In this document: piece after piece, positions 20,422 through 29,018 of the stretch | Numbering within the stretch: the stretch's first letter is position 1 | Layout: each line of letters starts with the position of its first letter | Assembly: GCA_934613505.1 (NCBI GenBank) | Contig: CAKTTB010000006.1 | Coordinates: 60,557 to 124,556 of the forward strand | Source of the DNA: an uncultured Oscillospiraceae bacterium | Lineage (GTDB): Bacteria; Bacillota; Clostridia; Oscillospirales; Oscillospiraceae | Direction: 5' to 3' | Length of the DNA: 64,000 nt | Made by a program: the position numbers and the translations under genes | Notes under the pieces: model-generated | The model's input: only the letters and a program-made list of their open reading frames with translations | What the model was told of the DNA's origin: nothing | The model's database searches: none

Positions 20422-21228
20422 TTATAGAGCTTCTGGAACAAATCCGTCTGCGGTCAGGAGCCAGTGCTGCGTGAAGCCGCAGTCCTTTGCGAGCCGGACA
20501 GCCAGATCATAGGCGCAGCAGATATCCTCGGCGCGGTGGGCGTCAGCAGTGAACAGGATCTTTCCGTCCATCTCCCGCAGCGCCTGCAGGAGCTTTGCGG
20601 AAGGATACGGCGTTACGCGGTAGCCGCGGCTGATGGCGCCGGTGTTGATCTCGAAGATCTTTTCGGCCCGGACAAGGCGTTCCATAGCGCGAAGCGCGCT
20701 CTGCGGCGCTTCGGAATAGATGGCATGCGGCTCGTCAAATTTTGCGATGAGGTCCAGATGGCCGACAATGTCGATCTGCGGAATGTCGGCCAGATCGCCG
20801 ACGAGTGTATAATATGCATCCTCCTGCGCGCGGATATCGCCGTGATGCTGCACCGCAGCGCATTCGCGCAGCTGCTCCGCGCTCGTGTCGGTACTGAACC
20901 GGCGGCCATCCGGCAGGGCAGGAAAATGGTGCACAGAGCCGATCAGGTAGTCATACGGCTGTGTGGGCAGAGGGGAGCAATTGTCCCATTCCAGACCACA
21001 GAAGACGGGGAAGACGCCTGCATACTGCGCCTGCAGCCTGCGGGTATGCGCATTGTATTCGGCGAGCCGGTCCTCCGGGATGGCCCAGTCGTTTGCAAAG
21101 GGCAGCGGGCTATGGCCACTGAAGCCAAAGGCGCTCAGCCCATGCGTTATGGCGCTCTGCAGCATGTCCTCGAGGGTGCTGCGTCCGTCGTCATACAGAC
21201 TGTGGGTATGAAGGCTCTGTAGATGCAT
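20422..21228 (-). CDS. PHP-domain histidinol-phosphatase family protein
   Basis: The 268-aa protein has PHP metal-binding motifs: HTHSLYDDG near the N-terminus (residues 7-15), FSGHSPLPF, GLEWD, IGSVHHF, and the late HLDLIAKF and TADAHRAED. PHP phosphoesterases of this type include HisK/HisJ histidinol-phosphatase. No his genes are nearby, so substrate assignment is open. I chose the ATG at 21228 (MHLQSLHTHS), 9 bases after AAGGAG; upstream codons are not family-like. Confidence 0.82.
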   Translation of the reverse strand: MHLQSLHTHSLYDDGRSTLEDMLQSAITHGLSAFGFSGHSPLPFANDWAIPEDRLAEYNAHTRRLQAQYAGVFPVFCGLEWDNCSPLPTQPYDYLIGSVHHFPALPDGRRFSTDTSAEQLRECAAVQHHGDIRAQEDAYYTLVGDLADIPQIDIVGHLDLIAKFDEPHAIYSEAPQSALRAMERLVRAEKIFEINTGAISRGYRVTPYPSAKLLQALREMDGKILFTADAHRAEDICCAYDLAVRLAKDCGFTQHWLLTADGFVPEAL

Positions 21229-21281
21229 GAAAGAAGGCTCCTTTTCTGCGCAAATTGCCGCGGGAAAGAGCGGCTTGCAGT

Positions 21282-21310
21282 AGTATAGCACGCTTTTCGG
21301 CACTTGAAAA
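21282..21310 (-). promoter_or_regulatory. Promoter for the PHP phosphatase gene
   Basis: Reading leftward, TTTTCA (21305-21310) and TATACT (21282-21287) are 17 bases apart, giving a 5' UTR of about 50 bases. Confidence 0.55.
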
Positions 21311-21423
21311 GCCAAAAGACGGAGACGGATCAGCACTACCGGCGCAAACTGTCCAAAAGCATGCGGGATATGCATGCATGATTGTATGAATATCACGAAA
21401 TATGGATTTTAATGAAAAAACTG

Positions 21424-21452
21424 TTGAATAATTATTCAGACTGGTGTATATT
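21424..21452 (+). promoter_or_regulatory. argC promoter overlapped by a perfect ARG box
   Basis: TTGAAT (21424-21429) and TATATT (21447-21452) are 17 bases apart, about 55 bases before argC. The 14-base palindrome TGAATAATTATTCA (21425-21438) covers the -35 box and matches the ArgR/AhrC operator core. Bound ArgR with arginine would block polymerase, giving arginine-dependent repression of argCJBD. The site is seen; binding is inferred from the known operator consensus. Confidence 0.82.
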
Positions 21453-21505
21453 TAGAAAAACGAAAAAGCGGCGTGTATCCATGCGCCTTTTTTGGGGGGA
21501 CCGCA

Positions 21506-22438
21506 ATGAAAAAAGTGTTTATTGACGGGAAAGCCGGTACGACCGGTCTGCGGATCTTTGACCGTCTGCAGGCGCGCACCGATGTGCAGCTTCTGACGCT
21601 GCCGGAGGAGGAGCGAAAGCTGCCGGAGTGCCGCAAAAAAATGCTCAACGCGGCGGACGTCGCGTTCCTCTGCCTGCCGGATGATGCGGCGCGGGAGGCT
21701 GCCGGTTGGGTGGAGAATCCGGACACTGTGGTTCTGGATACCTCCACGGCGCACCGGACGGAGCCGGGCTGGACTTATGGCTTCCCGGAGCTTTCGCCCG
21801 TGCAGGAAGCGAAGCTGCGGCAGTCCAAGCGGATCGCTGTTCCCGGCTGCCATGCAAGCGGCTTTATCGCCCTCGTCTATCCGCTGGTTGCAGCGGGGCT
21901 GATCGCCCCGGAAACGCTTCTCAGCTGCTATTCGCTGACCGGCTATTCCGGCGGCGGCAAGAAAATGATTGCGCAGTATGAGGCGGAAGAGAAGGATCCG
22001 CTCTTTGAAGCGCCTCGACAGTATGCACTGGGGCAGACGCACAAGCATCTGAAGGAAATGAAGGCAATCACCGGTCTTGCAAACGAGCCGGTATTCTGCC
22101 CGGTCGTTTCGGACTTCTGCAGCGGCATGCAGGTGACGGTCCCGCTGTTCGCCGAATGGCTGAAGCCGGGCGCAGGCGTGCAGGACGTCAAGGATGTCTA
22201 TAAACATCTCTATACCGGCCCAATCGTCTCCTATGCCGAGACGATCGACGACGGCGGCTTCCTGTCGGCTGCCGTGCAGACCGGCAAGGACAGCATGAAG
22301 ATCGCGGTGGCAGGGAATGAGACGCGCATGCTGCTGCTCGCGGCCTATGATAACCTCGGCAAGGGCGCATCCGGCGCGGCCATCGAATGTATGAATCTTG
22401 TGACCGGCGCAGAAAAAACGCTGGGTCTGGAACTTTAA
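21506..22438 (+). CDS. argC: N-acetyl-gamma-glutamyl-phosphate reductase (short type)
   Basis: ArgC reduces N-acetylglutamyl-phosphate to the semialdehyde with NADPH, the third step of arginine synthesis. At 310 aa it is the short type. Visible motifs are the N-terminal nucleotide-binding DGKAGTTGLRIFDRL, FLCLPDDAAREAA, the active-site cysteine in VPGCHASGFIALVYPL, and YSGGGKKMI. The ATG at 21506 gives MKKVFIDGKAGTTG; a GGGGGG-rich site precedes it. First gene of argCJBD, directly behind the ARG-box promoter. Confidence 0.94.
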   Translation: MKKVFIDGKAGTTGLRIFDRLQARTDVQLLTLPEEERKLPECRKKMLNAADVAFLCLPDDAAREAAGWVENPDTVVLDTSTAHRTEPGWTYGFPELSPVQEAKLRQSKRIAVPGCHASGFIALVYPLVAAGLIAPETLLSCYSLTGYSGGGKKMIAQYEAEEKDPLFEAPRQYALGQTHKHLKEMKAITGLANEPVFCPVVSDFCSGMQVTVPLFAEWLKPGAGVQDVKDVYKHLYTGPIVSYAETIDDGGFLSAAVQTGKDSMKIAVAGNETRMLLLAAYDNLGKGASGAAIECMNLVTGAEKTLGLEL

Positions 22439-22454
22439 GCGGGAGGAAACACAC

Positions 22455-23666
22455 ATGAAAACGATCAACGGCGGCGTGTGCGCCGCACAGGGCTTTACGG
22501 CGTCCGGCGTCCATTGCGGCATCCGGAAGAATAAAACGAAGCGGGATCTGGCACTGATCTATTCCAGCGTCCCGGCAAATGCAGCGGCTGTCTACACGAC
22601 GAACCTTGTCAAAGGCGCGCCGCTTCTGGTTACGAAAAAGCACATTGCCGACGGCAAGGCGCAGGCCGTGATCTGCAACAGCGGCAACGCCAATACGTGC
22701 AATGCAAACGGCGTGGAGATCGCCGAGCAGATGAGCGAGCTTCTGGCAAAGGAATTGAAGATCAAGGCGGAGGATGTCGTCGTTGCATCGACGGGTGTCA
22801 TCGGTCAGCCGCTCGACATTGCGCCGATCGCCTCCGGCATTCCCGCTCTCGTCAAGGGCCTCGGTCAGCATTCGGAAGAGGCTGCCGAGGGTATCATGAC
22901 GACGGATACAAAGCTCAAGGAGATCGCTGTCAGCTTCACCGCCGGCGGACGGGAGTGTAAGATTGGCGGTATCTGCAAGGGCTCCGGCATGATCCATCCG
23001 AATATGGCGACCATGCTGGTCTTCATCACGACGGACTGCGCGATTTCTTCGGAAATGCTGCAGAAGGCGCTTTCGACCGACATTGCGAACACGTTCAACA
23101 TGGTCTCCGTGGATGGTGACACCTCGACGAACGACATGGTGACAGTCCTGGCTAACGGCCTTGCCGGTAATCCGGAGATCACGAAGGAGGGCGAGGATTT
23201 CGCAGCCTTCATGCAGGCACTCAACACCGTGACGGTCTATCTCTGCCGCTGCATCGCGGGCGACGGCGAGGGCGCGACGAAGCTGCTCGAATGCAAGGTC
23301 TCTGGCGCAAAGACACTGCAGATCGCCAAGACGGTCGCCAAGAGCGTCATCTGCTCGTCTCTGACCAAGGCCGCCATGTTCGGCGCTGACGCGAACTGGG
23401 GCCGCGTGCTGTGCGCGATCGGCTATTCCGGCGCGCCGGTCGATGTGAACAAGATCGACGTGCAGTTTGCCTCCAAGGCCGGGACGATCCTTGTCTGCCA
23501 GAACGGTGCAGGCGTCGATTTCTCGGAGGAGGAAGCAAAGAAGATCCTGCTGGAGCATGAGATCGAAATTCTGATCGACCTCAAGTCCGGCAACGCAGCT
23601 TCGACAGCCTGGGGCTGCGATCTGACGTATGACTACGTGAAGATCAACGGCGATTACCGGACGTAA
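22455..23666 (+). CDS. argJ: Bifunctional ornithine acetyltransferase / N-acetylglutamate synthase
   Basis: ArgJ recycles the acetyl group from N-acetylornithine to glutamate and may also use acetyl-CoA. The 403-aa precursor cleaves itself into alpha and beta chains; the cleavage motif is in NMATMLVFITTD, where the Thr becomes the N-terminal nucleophile. Other family marks are ICNSGNANTCNA, STGVIGQPL, KGSGMIHPN, and GADANWGRVLCAIGYSG. IHPN replaces the more common APN-type sequence just before the cleavage site, a mild variation. GGAGG precedes the ATG; the stop overlaps the argB frame region. Confidence 0.95.
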   Translation: MKTINGGVCAAQGFTASGVHCGIRKNKTKRDLALIYSSVPANAAAVYTTNLVKGAPLLVTKKHIADGKAQAVICNSGNANTCNANGVEIAEQMSELLAKELKIKAEDVVVASTGVIGQPLDIAPIASGIPALVKGLGQHSEEAAEGIMTTDTKLKEIAVSFTAGGRECKIGGICKGSGMIHPNMATMLVFITTDCAISSEMLQKALSTDIANTFNMVSVDGDTSTNDMVTVLANGLAGNPEITKEGEDFAAFMQALNTVTVYLCRCIAGDGEGATKLLECKVSGAKTLQIAKTVAKSVICSSLTKAAMFGADANWGRVLCAIGYSGAPVDVNKIDVQFASKAGTILVCQNGAGVDFSEEEAKKILLEHEIEILIDLKSGNAASTAWGCDLTYDYVKINGDYRT

Positions 23667-23680
23667 TGGAGGAAGCAGCC

Positions 23681-24535
23681 ATGGATATTTCGAACGCACA
23701 GCGGGCAAGAGTTCTGGTACATGCCCTGCCGTATATTCAGGATTACAGCGGAAAGATCGTCGTCATCAAATACGGCGGCAACGCCATGGTCTCCGAGCAT
23801 CTCAAGGATTCCGTCATCCGTGATATTGTCCTGCTGCAGCTCATCGGTGTCAAGGTCGTGCTGGTACATGGCGGCGGTCCGGAGATCACGGATATGCTTG
23901 GGAAAATCGGCAAGGAAAGCAAGTTCGTCAACGGCCTGCGCGTGACCGATCAGGAAACGGTCGATGTGGCCCTTATGGTCCTCACGGGCAAGATCAACAA
24001 GTCGCTGGTCAATCTGATCGAGCTCAAGGGCGGCAATGCCATCGGCCTTTCCGGTCTCGACGGCCACATGATCGAGGCGAAGGTCAAAAACCCGGAGCTC
24101 GGCTTCGTGGGCGATATCACAAAAGTTAACATAAAACCGATCCTGGACGTCATCGACAAGGGCTACATTCCGGTCGTGTCAACGGTCGGCTGCGATAATG
24201 AGGGCCATGTCTACAACATCAATGCCGATACCGCTGCGGCGCGTCTGGCCGGCGCACTGGGGGCGGAGAGCCTGATCGCCATGACGGATATCGCCGGGAT
24301 CCTCAAGGATAAGGACGACCCGGACACGCTCATCTCGTCCATCCGCATCGGCGATCTGCCGGAGCTGGTGTCCAGCGGCGTCATTCAGGGCGGCATGGTG
24401 CCGAAGGCGGAATGCTGCCGGAACGCGATCGAGTGGGGCGTGAACCGCGTATTCATCATCGACGGCCGTGTCCCGCACGCGATCCTGATCGAAATGCTCA
24501 CAAACGAAGGCATTGGCACGATGTTCACAAAATAG
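23681..24535 (+). CDS. argB: Acetylglutamate kinase
   Basis: ArgB phosphorylates N-acetylglutamate with ATP. The 284-aa protein shows the amino-acid kinase motifs IVVIKYGGNAM, VVLVHGGGPEI, FVNGLRVTD, and YNINADTAAARLA. An N-terminal helix (ARVLVHALPYIQ) is present, as in arginine-sensitive hexameric enzymes, so end-product inhibition is likely. I chose the ATG at 23681, which has GGAGG 8 bases upstream; an ATG at 23666 lies on the site itself. It sits 14 bases after argJ. Confidence 0.95.
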   Translation: MDISNAQRARVLVHALPYIQDYSGKIVVIKYGGNAMVSEHLKDSVIRDIVLLQLIGVKVVLVHGGGPEITDMLGKIGKESKFVNGLRVTDQETVDVALMVLTGKINKSLVNLIELKGGNAIGLSGLDGHMIEAKVKNPELGFVGDITKVNIKPILDVIDKGYIPVVSTVGCDNEGHVYNINADTAAARLAGALGAESLIAMTDIAGILKDKDDPDTLISSIRIGDLPELVSSGVIQGGMVPKAECCRNAIEWGVNRVFIIDGRVPHAILIEMLTNEGIGTMFTK

Positions 24536-24546
24536 GAGGAAGAATC

Positions 24547-25707
24547 ATGGATATTCAGAAGCTTGACCAGACCTATGTGGCAAACACCTATGCGCGGTTC
24601 CCCGTGACCATCGTCAAGGGCAAAGGCTCGCTGGTCTGGGACGATGCAGGCAAGGAATATATCGACCTTTCCACCGGCATCGCCGTGGATATCTTCGGTG
24701 TGGCGGACGAGCAGTGGATGGCCGCCGTCACGGCGCAGCTGGGGACATTGCAGCATATTTCGAACCTGTTCTACACCGGTCCGTGTGCACAGCTGGCGCA
24801 GATGCTCTGTGAAAAGACCGGCATGAAGAAGGTGTTTTTCGGTAATTCCGGCGCAGAAGCGAACGAGTGCGCCATCAAGGCGGCCAGAAAGTACGCCGAG
24901 GATAAAAAGGGCAAGGAATATTACACGATCATCACCCTGAAGAACAGCTTCCACGGCCGCACGATCACAACGCTGGCCGCGACAGGTCAGGATGTCTTCC
25001 ACCACGATTTTACGCCGCTGACCGAGGGATTCGTCTATGCCGAGCCGAACGATCTGGCAGATCTGGAGCGGCTGCTTGCCGAGAACAAGTGCGCGGCAGT
25101 CATGATGGAGGTCGTGCAGGGTGAGGGCGGCGTCATGCCGCTGGACGAAGCCTATGTAAAGGGCGCGGCGAAGCTGTGCGCGGAGCAGGATGTCCTTCTG
25201 ATCTGCGACGAAGTGCAGGTCGGCAACGGCCGCAGCGGCATGCTGTACGGCTATATGAATTACGGCATGCAGCCGGATATCGTCTCGACGGCCAAGGGCC
25301 TTGCCGGCGGTCTGCCGCTGGGCGCGACGATGCTCGGCGAGAAGGTCAAGGATGTGCTGGACGCTGGTTCGCATGGCTCGACGTTCGGCGGCAATCCCGT
25401 CTGCTGCGCGGGTGCAATCAACGTACTCTCGCGTCTGGATGAGGCGATGCTGGCCGGTGTGCGTGAGCGCTCGGCCTATATCCGGCAGGAGCTGGAGGGA
25501 GCCAAGGGCGTCGTGAGCGTGTCCGGTCTCGGCCTGATGCTCGGCATCAAGACGGAGAAGGACGCAGCCGGGATCATCGCCGCCTGCCGGGAAAAGGGCG
25601 TGATCGTCATCAAGGCCAAGGACAAGCTCCGCTTGCTTCCGGCTCTGAATATCCCGATGGAGCAGCTCAAGAAGGCCGTCGCCGTCATCAAGGAATGCTG
25701 CGCCTGA
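24547..25707 (+). CDS. argD: Acetylornithine aminotransferase
   Basis: ArgD is a class III PLP transaminase that makes N-acetylornithine from the semialdehyde and glutamate. The 386-aa protein has the expected FFGNSGAEANECAIKAARK, SFHGRTITTLAATGQ, DEVQVGNGRSG, and the PLP-lysine segment STAKGLAGGLPLGA. AGGAGG precedes the ATG by 8 bases, and the gene lies 11 bases after argB. A strong terminator follows, so argF, argG and argH must be elsewhere in the genome. Confidence 0.95.
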   Translation: MDIQKLDQTYVANTYARFPVTIVKGKGSLVWDDAGKEYIDLSTGIAVDIFGVADEQWMAAVTAQLGTLQHISNLFYTGPCAQLAQMLCEKTGMKKVFFGNSGAEANECAIKAARKYAEDKKGKEYYTIITLKNSFHGRTITTLAATGQDVFHHDFTPLTEGFVYAEPNDLADLERLLAENKCAAVMMEVVQGEGGVMPLDEAYVKGAAKLCAEQDVLLICDEVQVGNGRSGMLYGYMNYGMQPDIVSTAKGLAGGLPLGATMLGEKVKDVLDAGSHGSTFGGNPVCCAGAINVLSRLDEAMLAGVRERSAYIRQELEGAKGVVSVSGLGLMLGIKTEKDAAGIIAACREKGVIVIKAKDKLRLLPALNIPMEQLKKAVAVIKECCA

Positions 25708-25727
25708 AATTGGAACGGAAAAACCTG

Positions 25728-25757
25728 AAAAACCCGCCGGAGCTCCGGCGGGTTTTT
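25728..25757. terminator. Terminator of the argCJBD operon
   Basis: AAAAACCCGCCGG and its complement (25728-25740, 25745-25757) enclose AGCT and end in TTTTT. The A-run on the left lets it serve the convergent small gene ending at 25763 as well. Confidence 0.9.
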
Positions 25758-25762
25758 GCTGT

Positions 25763-25957
25763 CTATGTGTCTTTCTTGGTTTCAGTGTCGTCTTTTGTTT
25801 TTGCGTCTGTGCGCGGATGCTCGATGACGTAGATCAGAAACGCGCCCATCGACGCGATCGCGCCGACGATCCCGCAGCCGGAGAGACCGAGATTCGATCC
25901 GACTGCTTCAAACAGGAAGCTGACGGCCAGCGTTCCTGCGAATGCCTGCAGAGCCAT
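25763..25957 (-). CDS. Small (64-aa) membrane protein, unknown function
   Basis: I do not recognise this protein. The start at 25957 follows GGAGGG by 8 bases. The sequence has two hydrophobic segments (about residues 3-22 and 26-46) with a short Gly-rich turn and ends in a charged tail rich in Lys, Asp and Thr. It lies 93 bases downstream of the Na/Pi cotransporter gene on the same strand and may be co-transcribed. The clear ribosome-binding site, terminator just after the stop and amphipathic layout support a real gene. Confidence 0.65.
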   Translation of the reverse strand: MALQAFAGTLAVSFLFEAVGSNLGLSGCGIVGAIASMGAFLIYVIEHPRTDAKTKDDTETKKDT

Positions 25958-26050
25958 GCAGAAATCCCTCCTTTTCTTCAAAATATCACAGGGCAGAACA
26001 AAAAGCAAGCGGAGCCGATAGGGGTATCGGCTCCGCAAGAGGGAAGGGAA

Positions 26051-27793
26051 TCAGGCAAGTTTGTATTTATCTTCGAACGCGTTGTACTGCACCAGAAATT
26101 CGTTGCTGCCGTTTTTCATGTCATCCAGATACTTGTGCAGGTCGATCCGCTCGTTTTTCATATCGAGCAGGCAGCCCGCGATGTTGGAGCAGTGGTCAGC
26201 CACGCGCTCCAGATTGGTCAGGAGGTCGGACAGGACAAAGCCTGCGGCCAGCGAGCATTCGCCGCGCTGAAGGCGCGCAATGTGGTTGGTGCGAAGCTCG
26301 CTCTTGAGCTTGTCGATGACCTGCTCCAGCGGCTCGACCTGACGTGCAAGAGAAAGGTCGTCCTGCAGGAATGCACGGCTGGTCAGATCGACAATCTCGC
26401 CGACGGCGTCCAGCATGGTCTGCAGCTCGTGCTTTGCGGAATCGGTGAAGTGAACGTCCTTTTCCTTCAATTCTTCGGAGGATTCCACAATGTTGACGGC
26501 GTGGTCGGCGATGCGCTCAAAATCGCCGATCAGGTGCAGGAGCTTGGACGATTCCACGCTGTCCTGATCGCTCATCGGCTGTGTGGCAAGATGAACGAGA
26601 TACGTGCCGAGCGTATCCTCGTATTTATCGGTATCGTCCTCGCGCTGGCGGACGGAGGCTGCCAGCTCCGGCGTGTACTGCAGGACAGACTGCAGGCTCT
26701 CATGCAGAGCCAGCTCGGCGTCGGCGGCCATGCGCTTGGTCATCTCTTCGCTCTTGACAAGCGCGATTGCAGGCGTTGCGAACAGACGCTCATCCAACTG
26801 TGTCGTCGCGTCGGCATGCTGGCCGTCTGGGATGATCCGGTAGGAGAGCTTTTCAAGAAGGCCGCAGCACGGCAGCAGCATTGCAGTGCACAGGATATTG
26901 AAGATCGAGTGGATCATGGCGATATGGAAGGTATCAATCGCGGTTCCTACAAAAGTAAAGTGGAAAATGGCATTTGCAGCCTCAAACCCGGTCAGGCAGA
27001 CCAGCGTACCGATGACGTTGAAGCTCAGGTGGACGACTGCGGCGCGGCGGGCATTCTTGTTGGTGCCGACCGAGGAGAGCATGGCCGTGACGCAGGTGCC
27101 GATGTTCTGACCCATGATGATGGGGATGGCCGCACCGTAGCTGACGGCGCCGGTGGAGGAAAGTGCCTGCAGGATACCGACAGAAGCGGAGGAGGACTGG
27201 ACGATGCCGGTCAAAATCGCACCGGCCAGCACGCCGAGGACCGGGTTGGAGAACATCAGAAAGAACTTCGTGAAGTTCGGATCGTTTCGCAGACCGGAGA
27301 CAGAGCCGGACAGCGATTCCATGCCGAACATCAGCGTGGCAAAGCCCAGCAGGATCAGGCCGGTATCCTTGCGCTTGCCTTTGCCGATCAGATAGAAGAC
27401 GATGCCGATCACGGCAAGAATGGGGGTAAAGGACGAGGGCTTGAGCAGCTGGATAAACAGGCTGTCGCCGCTGATGCCGGACAAGGACAGAAGCCACGCC
27501 GTCACGGTCGTGCCGATATTCGCGCCCATAATGACGGGAATCGACTGCCGGAGGCTCAGAAGACCGGAGTTGACAAAGCCGACGACCATGACCGTCGTTG
27601 CAGACGACGACTGGATGACGGCCGTCACGGCAAGGCCGGTCAGAAGACCGGAAAGCTTCCCGTTCGTCAGCTTGGCGAGGATCGCCTTCAAGGAGCCGCC
27701 CGCGCGCTTTTCCAGTGCCGTACCCATGACACTCATGCCGAACAGGAACAGGCTCAGGGAGCCAAGCAATGTTAAAAAGTTAAAGATCGTCAT
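26051..27793 (-). CDS. Na/Pi cotransporter family protein with PhoU-like C-terminal domain
   Basis: The 580-aa protein has two inverted halves of the NptA/PiT-II type. The QSSSATT motif appears in TAVIQSSSATTVMVVGF (about residues 58-75), and a second copy is in GIVQSSSASVGILQ; GANIGTTVTAWLLSLSGI and GQNIGTCVTAML mark the paired loops. Residues about 340-580 are a PhoU-like helical bundle (YEDTLGTYLVHLATQPMS, RIADHAVNIVE, RVADHCSNIAG). It should take up phosphate with Na+ at the cytoplasmic membrane, with the PhoU-like part as a cytosolic regulator. It is the only gene behind the promoter at 27826-27855 apart from the small downstream one. Confidence 0.9.
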   Translation of the reverse strand: MTIFNFLTLLGSLSLFLFGMSVMGTALEKRAGGSLKAILAKLTNGKLSGLLTGLAVTAVIQSSSATTVMVVGFVNSGLLSLRQSIPVIMGANIGTTVTAWLLSLSGISGDSLFIQLLKPSSFTPILAVIGIVFYLIGKGKRKDTGLILLGFATLMFGMESLSGSVSGLRNDPNFTKFFLMFSNPVLGVLAGAILTGIVQSSSASVGILQALSSTGAVSYGAAIPIIMGQNIGTCVTAMLSSVGTNKNARRAAVVHLSFNVIGTLVCLTGFEAANAIFHFTFVGTAIDTFHIAMIHSIFNILCTAMLLPCCGLLEKLSYRIIPDGQHADATTQLDERLFATPAIALVKSEEMTKRMAADAELALHESLQSVLQYTPELAASVRQREDDTDKYEDTLGTYLVHLATQPMSDQDSVESSKLLHLIGDFERIADHAVNIVESSEELKEKDVHFTDSAKHELQTMLDAVGEIVDLTSRAFLQDDLSLARQVEPLEQVIDKLKSELRTNHIARLQRGECSLAAGFVLSDLLTNLERVADHCSNIAGCLLDMKNERIDLHKYLDDMKNGSNEFLVQYNAFEDKYKLA

Positions 27794-27825
27794 ATCCGCG
27801 AAGATTCCTTTCTGATTTCTTTTCG

Positions 27826-27855
27826 TCTGTATTCAATATAAAAACGAAATGTCAA
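27826..27855 (-). promoter_or_regulatory. Candidate promoter for the Na/Pi cotransporter gene
   Basis: Reading leftward, TTGACA (27850-27855) and TACAGA (27826-27831) are 18 bases apart. Upstream are repeated TTTAAC-like elements (GATTTAAC at 27874-27881 and 27904-27911 with a TTAAAT-like element between), which faintly resemble PhoP boxes. Phosphate control is only a guess. Confidence 0.5.
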
Positions 27856-27934
27856 ATGCACGTCCAAGGTTTCGTTAAATCTTCGTGATATTTAAGATCA
27901 AATGTTAAATCTGCGCAAAATCTCTGTAAAACGC

Positions 27935-27961
27935 GGGACTTCCCCAAAATGGGGAAGTCCC
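27935..27961 (-). terminator. Hairpin after the cysteine-rich protein gene
   Basis: GGGACTTCCCC and its complement form an 11-base stem (27935-27961) with a 5-base loop, 7 bases past the stop codon. The U-tract reading leftward is weak (GCGTTTTAC), so termination may be inefficient and some transcripts may continue into the cotransporter gene. Confidence 0.6.
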
Positions 27962-27967
27962 TTCTGG

Positions 27968-28810
27968 TTACTTGGTCCGGCCGCAGCCGGTGCAGCTGTC
28001 CTCAGGCTTGATGCATGGCTCGTTTTTTCCGGGGAAGAATGCGTCCATCGGAAATTCAATCTGACTGAAGACCTCGCACGGGCTTTCCGTGCCTGCGGTG
28101 CCGGACGGCGGGCAGGTCTTCGACGGCACGCAGTAGTCAAACGTCGGGATGAGCAGCTGCGTGTCGCGCTCAAGACGGACAATCGAGAACTGGCCGATGG
28201 TCACGAGCAGCCGCTTGCATTCGCCGGTCAGCACCAGCGGCTCCTCAAAGCAGGCGAGCAGCGCCTCGGGAATGACGGGCGAGGTTTCGTTCTGGCAGCA
28301 GCACGTGCAGGCCTCCATGACGCGAGAGCCGAGGATGATCGGGTCGACCGTCTCGGCGACGGCCCGCGGCAGAGAGACAGACTGCAGGGACTTCTTGCAG
28401 AGGCAGCCAAGATCGTCCTTGCTCGTAAAGATGCGGGCACACGTTTCGCCGCCGAACAGGACCAGCCGCTTCGAGAAGACGGCAAGCCCCGTGACCGTGT
28501 TTGTACGTCCGGCTGCCAGCGTCGCGTCGGCGATGACGCGGTAATAGAACGTGACGTCGACGGTAAAATATCCGGAGGAATAGGGGACGCAAGCAACCTG
28601 CACATCCACAAACAGCAGCTCCACATAACGCGCCTTTGCGCTGGCCGCGCAGTCGAGCGTTTGCTGAGAGTCGACCGTTAAGTACACGCGCAGATCCTCG
28701 ATGCAGTCCTTGGCAAGGCAGCTGTCCGTGATCTTCCCCGTATGCACGCAAACCGCTTCACGGATGCCGCGCAGATCACAGGACTTGCCTGCCTGTGCAG
28801 TATCAGACAT
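27968..28810 (-). CDS. Cysteine-rich protein of unknown function
   Basis: I do not recognise the family. The 280-aa protein has no signal peptide or membrane helix. It has many cysteines, including CTCCCQ in the middle (about residue 170), CLCKK, and a C-terminal CIKPEDSCTGCGRTK. The rest alternates beta-strand-like segments (YLTVDSQ, VELLFVDVQVACVPY, YFTVDVTFYYRVIADA) as in structural proteins. GGAGG precedes the ATG. A cysteine-rich, soluble beta protein with no neighbours in a metabolic pathway could be a spore coat or exosporium protein; a CATAAACT element at 28889-28896 (leftward) recalls a sporulation sigma -10 box, but the matching -35 is poor. This is a hypothesis only. Confidence 0.7.
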   Translation of the reverse strand: MSDTAQAGKSCDLRGIREAVCVHTGKITDSCLAKDCIEDLRVYLTVDSQQTLDCAASAKARYVELLFVDVQVACVPYSSGYFTVDVTFYYRVIADATLAAGRTNTVTGLAVFSKRLVLFGGETCARIFTSKDDLGCLCKKSLQSVSLPRAVAETVDPIILGSRVMEACTCCCQNETSPVIPEALLACFEEPLVLTGECKRLLVTIGQFSIVRLERDTQLLIPTFDYCVPSKTCPPSGTAGTESPCEVFSQIEFPMDAFFPGKNEPCIKPEDSCTGCGRTK

Positions 28811-28949
28811 TCGGATGACCTCCCATATATGATATCGTAAAGGTTCGCGTGGCCGAAATCAGGGTCGTTCACGCTTCGCTTTCATAACAGTTTATGCAAA
28901 ACCGATCATATGTGAAACCGGCCTACTGGAAATTCAACCCGAAATTCCG

Positions 28950-28978
28950 TGGACAAATGCGGAAATCTGTGCTAGTAT
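28950..28978 (+). promoter_or_regulatory. Promoter for the glycosyltransferase-tmk-mltG operon
   Basis: TGGACA (28950-28955) and TAGTAT (28973-28978) are 17 bases apart, giving a 5' UTR of about 35 bases. The 200-base gap to the divergent cysteine-rich gene holds no gene that I can see. Confidence 0.6.
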
Positions 28979-29018
28979 GATATCCGTAAGACTTTATATT
29001 GGTGAGGTATGCCTGCAC

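Noticed and set aside
23666..23680. argB start at the ATG overlapping the argJ stop
   Set aside because: The GGAGG site lies downstream of it, so the ATG at 23681 is the better start.
25817..27775. 652-codon rightward open frame opposite the Na/Pi cotransporter
   Set aside because: Shadow of the transporter; composition is polar and low-complexity without family motifs.
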